The notes: generated by a model from the sequence alone, not told the origin. 42,168 bases of DNA from Diaporthe sp. PMI_573 (GCA_021399435.1 JAJTUP010000175.1:1-42168), one strand, 5' to 3'; counted from the stretch's first letter, positions 31,207-42,168 are shown. A program made the numbers and translations.

Positions 31207-31433
31207 TATTGATAGGTCTATAGTGAATAAGTCTGTAAGTAAATAGTGGAGGGCCCGTGGCTAGCGCGGGGCCTGTACTATAAAGGGTTGTTGCCCTACG
31301 GGCGTGGCTTTGTCATATCCTTTGAAGCAACAACCAGACCCTATAGACTTAATGGAATACTCATTTAGTCTACACTCTCCTTTTCTCTTCACTAATACTT
31401 CTTTCTATTATATACGATAAAGCCCAACCAACA
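31207..31433 (+). repeat. Copia D 5' LTR
   Basis: 227 bp, starting TATTGATAGG (TG changed to TA) and ending CAACCAACA. By hand it differs from the 3' LTR at about 21 positions, all transitions. The short hairpin GCCC-TAC-GGGC is conserved in both copies. Confidence 0.92.
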
Positions 31434-31463
31434 CTAATCAGTGATTGCTTAAGGCGATTACAG
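31434..31463 (+). promoter_or_regulatory. Putative primer-binding region of copia D
   Basis: CTAATCAGTGATTGCTTAAG directly follows the 5' LTR and shares its first 13 bases with the corresponding site of copia A. There is no TGG start, arguing against ordinary tRNA 3'-end priming. Confidence 0.5.
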
Positions 31464-31510
31464 AGCAGCAAGGAAGGAAGAGGTAGATTGCTATTAACGA
31501 CGTTTAACGA

Positions 31511-31755
31511 GTCCCTGGATCTCTATTGAAACCCGTCAACGGTTAGCAATATCTATACTATAATTAAACGTACTATAGTCCCTGGATCCTATATTGAAAC
31601 TGCGATATAAGCGATTAAACCCTATTAGTATAACTACTAGATCTCTATTGAAGCTGTATTGAAGAGGTTATGTCTATTACGAATCCTGTCGACAAATGAT
31701 TATACAATAAAAGCCAAGATTAGAAACACCAAGTCCCTGGATCCTATATTGAAAC
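31511..31755 (+). repeat. Leader repeat family 1 of copia D
   Basis: Four dispersed copies of GTCCCTGGATC-YNTATTGAAAC start at 31511, 31578, about 31636 (degenerate) and 31733, spaced by unrelated sequence. They are not coding. Confidence 0.75.
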
Positions 31756-32081
31756 AAGGTACTAATAATTAGGTTACGATAATACAAAGCCGTGTTGACG
31801 AGACCGTGTTCTATTAACATAAACATGAAGATGTATGATCCCTTCATTAGGTACTTTAATATTAAGAAAAGCTGATTAGACCCTTGTAGTGTAAAAAGAG
31901 TATCCCTATAAGAATATATAAAAAGAATACCCTTATAAATACCTAAACGACTGATTATATTAGAGAAAGCAACGATTTGTATGTAAATTTTGGTGATATT
32001 TGTTTACTAACACGGGGTTGTATGCTTGCCATTTAGCTACGTACTATATGACAAAAATACTACACGAAAGAGTTATAAAGA

Positions 32082-32325
32082 AAGTTACTCTAGACTTTTC
32101 ACGAAAAATAGGCTACTTTAATTAAATTTACTTTAGCCTAGTCACAAATCCAAGTCATAAAGAGAATTACTCTAGACTTTTTACAAAAACAGGCTACTTC
32201 TAATCGAATTTACTTTAGCCTAAACAATAAGTCTGAGTTACTAAGAGAGTTACCCTAGACTTTTCGTAAAAATAGGCTACTTCTGATTGAATTTACTTCA
32301 GCCCTGGTTATAAGTCTGAGTTACT
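32082..32325 (+). repeat. Leader repeat family 2 of copia D
   Basis: Three tandem units of about 81-83 bp begin at about 32083, 32164 and 32247. Each carries AGTTACYCTAGACTTTT, then AAAATAGGCTACTT, then GAATTTACTTTAGCC. Differences are mostly transitions. Confidence 0.8.
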
Positions 32326-32375
32326 GAACCTGCTTTGACCTCAACCAACTACTTACATAATTAACAACTACTACC

Positions 32376-32490
32376 TAGCACAAAAAGCGTGGTCTGCCGC
32401 GGATTACTCCCTAGTACAAAAAGCACGGTTTGCTATAGATTACCACTACCCCTTTAGTACCAAAAAGCACGGTCCGCCACAGACCGCCAT
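32376..32490 (+). repeat. Leader repeat family 3 of copia D
   Basis: Three units with the core CAAAAAGCRYGGTYYGCYRY lie about 38-46 bp apart, just upstream of the gag start codon. The last unit is the least RIP-damaged. Confidence 0.75.
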
Positions 32491-32539
32491 TAAAGGGAAA
32501 GCCGTGTTACATACCATACAGTTACGTACCCGTAACAAT

Positions 32540-32731
32540 ATGGCTGATACCGGTGGCACTAGCGCCGGCGATACTGGTACTAATAATGGCGACAAGGATA
32601 ATGATTATATTATCAAAATAAGTAACGATAAGGATCTACGACTTGTAAAGTTAATAGCACAGGATATTGAAGAATATACTCTTTGTGACGAGTTTAAGGC
32701 GATAGTGGACAATATAAAGAACCAATTCTAG
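32540..32731 (+). pseudogene. Copia D gag N-terminus
   Basis: This is the first gag segment, starting at ATG 32540 in the context AATATGG. It opens with a Gly/Thr/Asp-rich stretch, then helical acidic sequence (DNDYIIKISNDKDLRLVKLI), and stops at TAG 32729-32731 after 63 codons. Downstream gag-like sequence continues with further stops. It is a broken part of the element rather than an independent gene. Confidence 0.55.
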
Positions 32732-35700
32732 ATCCCTTATAATCTTTACCTTTGTATAAACTAGATAGCTTGAAGCATGTCTGTCCTGATTATCCACTCC
32801 TTTAAAGATACTGACAAGTAGGGCTATTTGTATAATGTGTATGTACTTAAGTTTATGGATAATAACGATTCTAACGATATCGTTAACAAGGAGCTATTTT
32901 AGGAATTTAAGAGAGTATTTAAGGACTAGACTATCAATATATGGCTGACCACATTAGCTACCAAGAATCTCAAGTACTTCCTTTATATACAGGGAGTCTA
33001 TACTGGTCTAATATACAATATACTAGTAGACTAAATGATTGTACTTAACGAAGTCGAGTATTTGCTAGAATGGCTAGACGTAGCCATTACTGACACTATT
33101 CTTGTTCCTAAATCTAAGCTTTATAGCTTATCAAAGGAAGGACGAAAATAAATACCCTACATTACTAAGTACCCATCTCTCTCTTTCTCATCTAATAGAA
33201 AGGCAAGTCTACCACTAGGAAACGCGGCTGAGATGGTAAGGCCAACGCTATTATGACCTATTCAACAAGTAATGCCATTACAACCTATTTAACAAGTACT
33301 AATTTTATTACTATGGATTGACTTATCCTTATACAGACTAAGTAATTATATAAATAGTCTTACAAAAGCTTTGCTATAGATACTAGTAAAGATGACTAAT
33401 AGGATTATACGAAAACCAGTACCTGAACTAATTTCTTAGCCACAGTAGTAGAAGGTTCTTGATTCTCAGCAGTAGAAGGTTTCTGATTTTTAGTAATAGA
33501 AGGCTCCTGACTTGTAGCAATAGAAGAAGATTTCTGACTCTGAGATATGTTTAAGCCGAGAACCGGAAGCTCTATAGAAGGGCAAGGTTCAAGAGATTTG
33601 GCTATAGTAATAGAAGGATGGTATTCGAGAGACTATTAAAGAAACTAAAGTTTCTTATTACCAGAAACCATCTATAAAAACGGAAACTCAGGCATGGAAC
33701 ACTTACATACCTAGACTACCTCCTAGTTAGTAACTAATAAGACTACTAGAGGTATTAGAAGTATTTAGACTACCAGAAGTATTGAAACCACCAAGAGCAC
33801 CGGAATATGATAATCCAAGACTACATAGTATTCTACTACTTTACAGCTTGACCTATAATGATGGTATATCTAAGCAGGTAAATAACTATACTATACTTCT
33901 ACCAAGATACTATATAAATAGTCTAATAGATCTTGATAAGATCAACAAGTTCCTCAAGGCGTGGGCTAACCGGAATAAGTAGATAGGTAAATAGTATGAT
34001 TTACTAGATGACAAGATATGGATAATGTTGAATGTTTGTTTTATGTACTAAATATAACTAGATTAGTTCTACATAGTGTTTCTACTCATTCTGAAAGGCT
34101 AGGCTAAGACTTACTTTATATACTATATTAGCCTATAGAAGACGTTCTAGGAAATATATATAATACTTAAATAGTACTTTAAGTATGATACTAACTATAG
34201 GTAATATCACGCTAACTTTACTAATATTATGTATGTTAGCTTACAAAATAATCTAGTAAAAGTAAACAAGGACTTACAAGAAGTATTATAAAAGCTGTTT
34301 AATACTCTATAGCTAAGTTAACGAGTACTTAGACTAGCATTTTAGAACAAAGAGGTTCTTTATATAGCCGTGATACAAGCTTGCTTAGGGGTACCTGAGT
34401 TTGATTATATACTATATATACTAGCAGGAGTATGTAAACGATTGTTCTAGGATCTTTAATTATTGCTAGATATGTCTATTTATAATACCTCTATACAATA
34501 ATTCTATATTGGTGATAACTACCTAGAGGAAGCCTACGATGAAGTAGATGGCGATAATGGTAACGGAAATAATAGTATAAATACTTACTATACTGACTAT
34601 TAATATATAGACAACTAGTAGAATCGTGGATTTAGCCGCGGAAGCTTTAGCTAAGGGTATGGCAACTTCTATGGTAGGTATGGATTTCGAGGTGGAAGCA
34701 GAAGCAGAGGTGATGAGTATCGTTCTCGTGGTAGCTACCCACAAAAGGGGTACTCCCGTGAAAGTTACCTATGAAATCAAGGGTTTAATTATGGATACAG
34801 CCATGATAATACACGTTAATAGTTCAGGAAGTACTACATCTATTACAAGGAAGGCTGCTAGTCTATAAAGTACCCTCTAGAAGAACGAAGACATGCTAGA
34901 AACAGCTTTGTAGTGTACGTAGAGTAGTATAGCGGAGATATATTAGATGTAGTATACACGGTATTTCTTGCTAATGTTAAAGGTATTAGAATTAAGGATA
35001 AAGAGGATGCTTAAGATGATAACGACTTTGCTACAGCATAGTATCTAATAGATACCTCTTTTCTCTATAGCGTATTTCTGGAAGAAGATAAGTACGTGGA
35101 AGAAGACAATACTATTCTGATATTATAATTTACGCTAGAAGGATAATACTCTTAATGGAAGTTTTAGGGAATTATGTTAGATAGTAGTGCCGCCAAGGTA
35201 TCTATAGCAGGTTATGATTAGTTCCTCGTACTTTAGTACGAGGACCTAACTATTACCTTAGATACTTTACAAGTAAATAAAGCTATAGTTTAGTTTAGTA
35301 AGGGTATAAAGACCACCTTAATTAGAGCCGTATGTATTAAGACGCCGCTGGGAATAATTATATTTTATATTATAAAGACCAATATACTATTTCTATTCTG
35401 TTTGGTAGATATGGATAAACTTAGCATATTTCTTGATAATACTCTTAACCTACTTGTTTAGAGAAAACCTAATAGTAATGATGTAACCATTACCGTTATA
35501 TATAAATAGGGATATACATAGTTCTTTCTATCTAAATAAGAGGTAAATATATATATTATAGAAGCTGAGCTGTGATGACTTTATTAATGGTTTAGATATT
35601 TAATTATTAAACGACTTGGATAACTGTTGAGAAATGCTGGATATAAAGACGTTAAGGATAATACTCTCGAGGTAATTAATAAGATCTATCATTACTACTA

Positions 35701-38056
35701 GCTTTACGATCTGGTATCGAGATAATTCAAGTTCTTATTAAAAGATAATTATGACTTTAACTATAAACTTGTTATGGATGTTTTATACCTTAAGGGTAAG
35801 CTAGTACTTTATATAGTAGATGCTACTACCTCTTTTTAAGTAGTATGATTTCTGAAATCTTTATCTATAAAGGATACATAGGAGGCTCTATGAATAATAT
35901 AGATAGACATATATCTTGGACTACTAGACTAGCTGGTTTATGATATAGGAACTAACTTTACATTAGTAGAGTTCTGATTAGAGGTGAAACTTATAAGGAT
36001 TATGTATAAACAAGTCTCTACGGAAGTATATTACACTATAGGTAAGGTTAAACAGTATTATGGACTACTTTAGCGAGTATTTAAGATATTAATAGACGAT
36101 CTTACTAGTGTATGTAGAGACGAAGCTATACTATAGATAGTAGTCAAGGCTGTTAATGATACTACTAGGCCTAATAGCCTGGTCCCAACACTACTTGTCT
36201 TTAGTATATACCTATATATTAATATAGACTTGCCTCTTACATTAATAATACTTTAGAGGGCTGAAGCTATCTAGAAAGTAATAAAGGTACTGTAAAAGCT
36301 TTCTGCTAAGAGGCAAGTTAACAGCGTGCTATATATACGAAACGGTCCAGTCACAGCAGAGATTCTCGCCATACTACTTTAGAGTGATGCTCGGGTATGG
36401 CGTGAGAAGGAAGAATGGCAGGAACTATATAAGGTTCTTTTTATTAATGGTTATGAGGTTACGTTAAACCTTCCTAATAGGCTGGTTAAATTCCGATCTA
36501 TAGTTATACGGCCATACTACTAAGAAGAGGACGATATCTCTCAACACAGAACTAGTGATATAACTAATGTATAAGCTGGTAATGAAGCTGAAGGTAATGA
36601 AGCTAAAGGTAAACTTATTAAGGTTGACGAAACTAGAGTATTGAGATGTTGATGAGGACGTCCTCTGGGATTGAAGAATAAGCTTAATGTATATATAGTG
36701 GAAGCTTTTGTAACATAAAAAGAAAAGGATAACCTTGAACTATCTCTGAAACTTTGCTAGGATGGAGTAATTTATAGCCTAGGCAAGCTATTTAAGGAGT
36801 CTGATGACACGAAAGTTACGAATTTAATTAGACGTAGAGTATTTTCTTTTAAGCTCTTTAATCCTAACAAGTATAAGAGATGACTGTTTAAGTCTTGCAT
36901 AGTACGAGAGATTAAGGGAAAGGGCAAGAACGAGAAGCCATATAAGAAGTCTTGCCTTATTATCTAAGGGTATAATGATGAGGAGAAGAAGGATATTCTT
37001 ACATAGTTACCAACAGTCTAACGAGTTAGTTAATGGCTTGTGGCTTACTTAATACCTACCTTAATAAGGATAGGAATGAAGGCTAAACTTTGAGATGTTA
37101 CTTAAGCATACCTATAGTTAAAATTAATACTATAGTAGATAGTTCTTGCTATGCTTCTAATTAAGCTAAAGGCACGATATTTACCCAGAACTATTATGAG
37201 AATTATAAAACCTCTATACGGAATTATAGAGGCCGGTGTTTACTAGTAGGTAACATACTATAAATACTATTATAAGAAGTTAAACATAATTATATCTACA
37301 TATAATCTGTACTTGCTTATTATAAACAATAAGGGTACTATGGAAGAAGGGAGCTTTAGCATAACTATTATGTAGATAGACGATACGTATAGGATTAATA
37401 TAAAGGAGTTCTCAGCTATGAAGGAACGTGTTATTATAAAGGCTGAGATTCTCTATAAACTAAAGGAAGGACTTCCTTTTACCTTTAATAGTGTAAGATA
37501 TATAAACACTAGAGAAGACGTCTTTATAAAACAAAAAGGGCAAGGTACAAAGCTTGTACTAATTGATTTTAAACAAGAAGACGCCGCTTAACGCTACTTG
37601 GAATAATGAGTACGTAGAGCATACCTTACTTCTATCTATTAACTAGAAGCTACTTTTAATCTCTCTATAATAGTATAAATATAAGCACCTAAGGGAGTAG
37701 ATCATGACAAGCTAAACAAGTATATTGTCTAGCAAATCAAGAACAGTGATTAAGGGCTATGGTATATACTAATTAACCTTGCCATGGCAAAACTTATTGT
37801 CTTTATTAATAAATCATTTGCTAATAACCATGACCTTAGCTTCCAGATAGGCTTTGTAATTATATTAATTAACAAGGAGAAGGACCTTAATGTAATGTAG
37901 TATAAGATATATAGCAACATTTTACACTGGTCCTCTATTAAATGCAAGCACGTTACTAGAAGTATGCTAGTATTAGAGATTTACAGAATAGTTAATAGAT
38001 TTAACCTTAGAATTATACTCTCTATAACTCTATAGATTATTACTAATTAACTTAGG

Positions 38057-38272
38057 TTGTCTTTAATACTACTAGTAATCTATATAGACTTATACTTACT
38101 ATATGAGTATCTTGTTAAGCTGGGTTTAATAAATGAAAAGAGACTAATAATTAACATTATGTCCTTCTACCAAGCCTACGAGTGTTGCGAGATTGACGAA
38201 TTAAGGTGGATTAATGGAAACGATAATCCAGTAAACGCCATGATAAAAGCATTACTAAACAAGACCTTATAA
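38057..38272 (+). pseudogene. Copia D RNase H C-terminal frame
   Basis: This is an open window in the RNase H region: VIYIDLYLLYEYLVKLGLIN, then EKRLIINIMSFYQAYECCEI, then DELRWINGNDNPVNAMIKAL. Family members have IYTDSYSLYE here, so the Thr/Ser next to the catalytic Asp are altered. It ends at a stop after LLNKTL. Confidence 0.8.
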
Positions 38273-38349
38273 CGACTGGTTAACTATAATAAGTTGACTG
38301 TATAGGTTGATGGTTTTGTGGAGCGAGGTGACTTGTATAATTAAAAGAC

Positions 38350-39310
38350 TATTAGAAGTTAAAGTTAATTAGAAGTCACTTGAATATTAGTCTTACAAAA
38401 CTTAGTAGATAAAAAGGGTAAAAGTTCAGATCATCCTTATATCGGTTACCTATATCTTACCTTAAGGGACTATATAATTAGCCTTTAATTAGAGTTATAT
38501 TCCTCCCAAGGGCAAACCTTATAGCTAAGATTAGTTACAAGGGTACCTATGCTACGGGGGTTGGAAAGTATATATGTTATCTACCATTACACGGGTACTT
38601 TAAGGTTACTAGCCTGTATTTAATGGGCATCCCTAGTTAGATTTCATGGTCTAATACCTGTATACCGAAAGTTTAAGAGTTATACTACAAGCTATATTCT
38701 ATTATATATAATAATATTAATTTTCTTAACAAGTAACTAGTATTAGCATAATTAATTGTTAACTACTATACTACCTCTTTTTTTATCTTGTGTATCTAGG
38801 TCTTGTGGCCTTAGCAAAGAGGGCTTTTTCTCTTGGGGTTTGGTTGAATCTATCAATCTATGTACAGGTTAATTAGCAAGGTTAGGTAGGCTAGCTGGCG
38901 CCGGCCTAATCTGGTCCATCTAGGTCCATTCCAGGTGTTTGTTTAGTGCCATGAACGGTGGGCTAGCGCTCTATAAAATACATTAAAAACAATTCACTTA
39001 TAAGGTAGAAGCAACTTTTGAAAGTTTCTACCTTAAGTAAGTTGGGATAATTGTATGGCTAATTGGGTGTGCTTACCCCGACACTAGTAAATGCCAACTA
39101 CCCAGTAGCATACGGACCAGGGGACCAGGATGACGGAGAGCGAATGTAAATGGTGTAGTTATTGTGGGCCGATGGCGCAATGGGATACTTTGCAACAATT
39201 GATTAAGGAGCTGAAGGTTTGATTTGCCATAGGGGCAAATTTTGTTTTCTTTGTTTTTCTTTTCTTTTCGACTTTTGGAGCGGCCATTGGCATAAATAAA
39301 AGACTGCCAG
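38350..39310. other. Copia D 3' non-coding region
   Basis: About 1 kb between the RNase H end and the 3' LTR has no recognisable reading frame. 38800-39300 is distinctly less AT-shifted than pol and contains CTATAAAATAC (about 38971) and a pyrimidine run TTTTCTTTGTTTTTCTTTTC. AAATAAAAGACTGCCAG just before the LTR resembles the corresponding A-element sequence and may be the polypurine tract. Confidence 0.45.
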
Positions 39311-39537
39311 TGTTGATAGGTCTATAGTGAATAGGTCTGTAAGTGAATAGTGGAGGGCCCGTGGCTAGCGCGGGGCCTGTACTATAAAGGGTTGTCGCCC
39401 TACGGGCGTGGCTTTGCTACACTCTTTGAAGCGACAACTAGACCCTATAGACTTAATGGAATATCCATTCGGTCTGCACTCTCCTTTTCTCTTTGCTAAC
39501 ACTTCTTTCTATTGTATATGATAAAGCCCAACCAACA
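39311..39537 (+). repeat. Copia D 3' LTR
   Basis: 227 bp, TGTTGATAGG...CAACCAACA, with intact TG...CA ends. It is followed by the TAGGT duplication. Confidence 0.93.
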
Positions 39538-39856
39538 TAGGTATATAGGTATATTATTATAACTTTATTTAAGGTAAGTCTACTTGTATAGTAGGCAACC
39601 TAGTGCTATGTTTAGTGCTGCTGCTACTGCTTAATAGATATCTTTAGATAAGTTAGAAAAATATAAGTTACACTAAAAGGAGTTACTTTAAACTTAATAA
39701 ACTATAAATAAAAGAGAAGGCTAAGGAGTTATTTTAAACCTTTTTAAAGATAAAAAAAAACAAGAAAATTCTCTTTATTACTATAAGCAGCAGTAAGAAA
39801 TCTAGGCAAAAAACAGCTTACCTTTAGCAGATTATAATAATAAGGCTACTCTACTA

Positions 39857-39960
39857 TAAAAACATTTTTGGTAAATGCTTTTATAGTAGTTAGTCTTTAA
39901 TTAATCTAAGAATTTCACCTTTAATAATTAAATACTAATGCTTCTAACTGTCTTTATTAA
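39857..39960 (-). pseudogene. RIP-degraded 18S rRNA fragment
   Basis: On the minus strand this stretch follows the conserved small-subunit rRNA region around GGTGAAATTCTTGGATT, GAAGACTAACTACTGCG and AAAGCATTTGCC (equivalent to the E. coli 690 loop neighbourhood). The window reads GGTGAAATTCTTAGATT, AAAGACTAACTACTATA and AAAGCATTTACC. By hand, against the eukaryotic consensus as I remember it, about four fifths of ~104 positions match, and all but about one of the differences are G-to-A or C-to-T. The match ends at GTTTTTA; no rRNA continuation was seen on that side. It is not a functional rRNA gene. Confidence 0.7.
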
Positions 39961-40319
39961 TTATAATATAAGCGAGAATTATAGTAAGTAGACATATAAG
40001 TTAAGCACCCCTCCTTCATTTGTTTCTGCTAAGATTTCCTATTAAAATACCTACTTTTTAAGTACTTATATCTTTACAAAAATAGCTTACATGCTTATAA
40101 AATTAAAACGATATATATAAATTAAATATATAAATATATATATAATTTTAAAATATTATATCTATTTTCCTTTTAGCTATAATATAGTTTATTACATGCT
40201 TAGTTATATTATATACCTGATTACTTTTCTACTATCTCCTCTTTAATACCTTAAACAATATAACTATAATATATTAAATTAATTAAATTTAATTAGAATC
40301 TAAATCTATAGACAATTCT

Positions 40320-40470
40320 ACATCTTTCTTATATGTTTGCATATTGTAACCAGTCTTGCCGCAGTTACTATAGCGTTGCATACTTGGTTTGCTGCAGACT
40401 AGCTACTTAGCGCCACTACTTATTTTACCAGCTAGTTGCTTCCCCTTTTATTTATATTAAATAAGAACCT
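40320..40470 (-). other. GC-richer patch, possibly from a group I intron
   Basis: Inside strongly AT-shifted DNA, the minus strand reads AAGTATGCAACGCTATAG, TAACTGCGGCAAGACTGG, TTACAATATGCAAAC, a self-complementary-looking core that reminds me of fungal rRNA group I introns. It lies about 400 bp upstream (minus strand) of the 18S fragment. Pairing segments P3-P8 were not established, so this is a guess. Confidence 0.25.
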
Positions 40471-40689
40471 AGGAATCCTTAATACTAAGTACTCCTTTAA
40501 GCTATATATATAACCTTTTAGCCCTTTAATGTTTAGAAAGTATAATATTAGTAGCTTAAAGTATTTATATCTGTTCTTTTATTATAGTAAGTAAATAATT
40601 TATTACTTGTATACCCTTTACTAAATAATTAACTACTTTTATAATTAGTATTAAGGAGCTTTCTTAATAACTAAAGATTTGTTTTTTAA

Positions 40690-41500
40690 TAAAGTTAAAC
40701 TGCTTAATAGTTTATTAAGGGTTAGATAGCGTTTTTACCTTCTAGTTTTAAGGAGAGTTTAAAATGGACTGTAATGGTATATAGGCTTTAAGGTATATGT
40801 TTAGCTTAGAAATTATAGAATCTAGGTCCTAGGGAGTAATTCTAGCTCCTTTAAATATAGATTAAATGTTTTTTTCTATAAAAACCTTATTATATACCTC
40901 TTAGAATATAAGAAAGAACTTAAGCTTAGTAATATAGTTAATAAAGGTTTAAATAAAAAGGTTAATTTAGTTATTATATATATGCTTAAAAGGGAAATAT
41001 AACGTAACATCTAGTAGCTAAAGTAGATAAGAGGAATATAATAGTATACTAATTATACTAATTTTATTTATTTAATAATAGTTTTTAAATTCTATAAATA
41101 TATAGCTTTTATACTTATTTAAGATTAGCATTTAATAGGCACCCTTAGTATATTATATAATATACTTATTAAAATATTAAATCTATTTTAAACTAGTTTA
41201 ATTATCTATTTATCTATTTAAAGTAGGCTTAATTATTTAGTTGCTTAGGAAACCTAACTCTATAGTCTAGCTTAAAAAGTAGTAGGCGCCTTAGATAATT
41301 ATAAATAGCAGGATATACTAGCCCTTTACATTAATACATTTAATAGCGGTTACCTATTTATAGTTTATAGATTAAATAGATTTAGCCTTTTTTTATTATT
41401 TAACATATATAATAACTATTAATATAACTATTTTGCTAATTATAAAGCTAGTCTTATTAAAGTTATATAAGTTCTCTTTTTAAATCTTATATTTATTTAT
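40690..41500 (-). pseudogene. Second pogo/Fot1-like transposase remnant
   Basis: On the minus strand, heavily stopped frames still follow the pogo C-terminal half: a PPYSSYLLQPLDV-like block (about 41040-41000), PLKH, then INYITKLKFF, an EVYNKVFIEKNI-type block, and KGARITP, matching the FRGAGLVPF region. The upstream part (41500-41050) is barely readable. It is more strongly AT-shifted than the copy at 2051-3307 and is not a close copy of it. Confidence 0.55.
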
Positions 41501-41539
41501 TATATTATATAATAAGTAAAACTAGTTGCTAATTATAAG

Positions 41540-42168
41540 GCCCAAATAGCAACTAGTAGCTGGCGTAGCTCGTGCCCTTAAAAGGAGGGCCCAAAGGTTC
41601 CACAACCTACTTACAAGAGCAGCAAAAATCAGTCTTGCAACCTACCTACACCTAATATCAGACCTTCTCCCTTAACCCTCGGGTAACTATTGTACCTAGT
41701 GCCTACACTTGTAATAATTCTGATTCTTCTCTTTACGCCACCCATAATACTACCAAGAAGTAATCCCCCTAGGGGGGCATCTCAAGGAAGTCCCAATAAT
41801 ATCAAAGGAAGTTTGGAAACCCTCTAGCAGAAAAAGACCACCCAGCTCCAGCGAGAAAACCTCTACCTATAACAGCAGCTTAATCTTTTAAATACAGCCA
41901 AAACACTCCCTAAGAAGCAACCAAAGAACCTTAAACTCGTCAATATTACTACTTTACCTATAGGCTACTCCCTCTAGCAATATAACAGCTAAATAATAGA
42001 CCTCAAACAAGCCTATATCTCTCAACCTTAATTACTCTATAATAATTATATAAAGGTTATCTACGCCTTAAACCATGTAGATAAGAAATGCCAAAACCGC
42101 TAGAATATATATATAAAGTCTTAATTAGAGGAGGATCGTTCTACTTTCAACTATTATAAATAGACAAA
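41540..42168 (+). repeat. Gag-like repeat copy 3, inverted, truncated by window end
   Basis: This is the plus-strand counterpart of 1385-2050 (inverted). It includes GTAGCTGGCGTAGCTCGTG, a CCCCCTAGGGGGG palindrome, and frames reading TTQLQRENLYL-like, TTLPIGYSL and KVIYALNHVDKKCQNR. It continues beyond the window. Stops are fewer than in copy 2. Confidence 0.5.

Larger units (their letters stand above)
31207..39537 (+). mobile_element. Copia element D, complete LTR retrotransposon, RIP-inactivated
   Basis: This is a Ty1/copia element of about 8.3 kb with two 227-bp LTRs and a perfect target duplication TAGGT (31202-31206 and 39538-39542). It has a long leader with three repeat families (31434-32539). 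A gag start is at 32540 (MADTGGTSAGDTGTNNGDKD). A Gly/Ser-rich, RNA-binding-like region lies near 34620-34850, and a protease region with IMLDSSAAKVSIAGY (about 35170), where Thr-Gly of the usual DTGA site are changed. Integrase (DIGTNF, 35600-36300), reverse transcriptase (about 36650-37600) and RNase H (37740-38350, WINGNDNPVNAMIKALLNK) follow. Stops interrupt all of these. About 1 kb of less damaged DNA separates RNase H from the 3' LTR. Its LTRs are unrelated to those of element A. Confidence 0.92.

Noticed and set aside
34523..34868. Ala/Val- and Thr/Ile-rich ORFs on both strands
   Set aside because: They lie within the Gly/Ser-rich part of copia D gag and are chance frames in a low-complexity repeat, not separate genes.

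Overview
The window looks like nuclear DNA of a filamentous ascomycete (Pezizomycotina). The single apparently intact gene encodes a fungal-type seven-helix PTH11-like receptor with four short GT-AG introns. The gene fragments include a Zn-cluster-type transcription factor regulatory domain and an NLR-type NB-ARC. The repeats (copia, pogo/Fot1, hAT) carry the C-to-T / G-to-A damage typical of repeat-induced point mutation (RIP): the DNA is rich in TA dinucleotides, frames are full of TAA/TAG, and LTR pairs differ only by transitions. I cannot name the species.

Layout. 1-5230 is a nest of decayed repeats. It holds two copies of a ~0.53-kb solo-LTR-like element, a pogo/Fot1 transposase pseudogene, and two copies of a gag-like repeat, one of them split by one of the solo LTRs. 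5231-19330 is a GC-richer island. It contains the PTH11-like receptor (5872-7285) and then a 2.9-kb hAT transposon (7288-10162) starting 2 bp after the receptor's stop codon. The far end of the hAT cuts into an ORF with a nucleoside-hydrolase-like domain that has lost its 5' end (10163-11259). Next comes a gene graveyard: the N-terminus of a ubiquitin C-terminal hydrolase, a patatin-like phospholipase fragment, a fungal transcription-factor domain fragment, an AT-hook ORF, a frameshifted NB-ARC piece and several unrecognised ORFs.

19330-42168 is again a repeat nest. A minus-strand copia remnant is split by a complete copia element (20220-27937, 208-bp LTRs, target duplication CTATA). A third solo LTR and a plus-strand copia remnant follow. 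A second complete copia element (31207-39537, 227-bp LTRs, target duplication TAGGT) has an elaborate repeated leader. After it come a short RIP-mutated 18S rRNA fragment, a second pogo remnant and an inverted third copy of the gag-like repeat that runs off the window.

How the parts relate. All mobile elements here appear dead: every pol frame is broken and catalytic residues are changed (Asp to Asn in pogo, Glu to Lys in copia integrase). The island between the repeats resembles a fast-evolving accessory compartment. Three of its broken genes (patatin, NB-ARC, nucleoside-hydrolase-like) belong to, or resemble, domain classes used in fungal NLR-type immunity or heterokaryon recognition; that link is inference. 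No CRISPR array, credible tRNA or origin was seen. I did not find a convincing new intact system. The most unusual items are the hAT junction without a target duplication, the repeated copia leader and its motif shared with an unrelated repeat, the copia post-LTR sequence lacking a tRNA-type primer site, and the RIP-damaged rRNA fragment.
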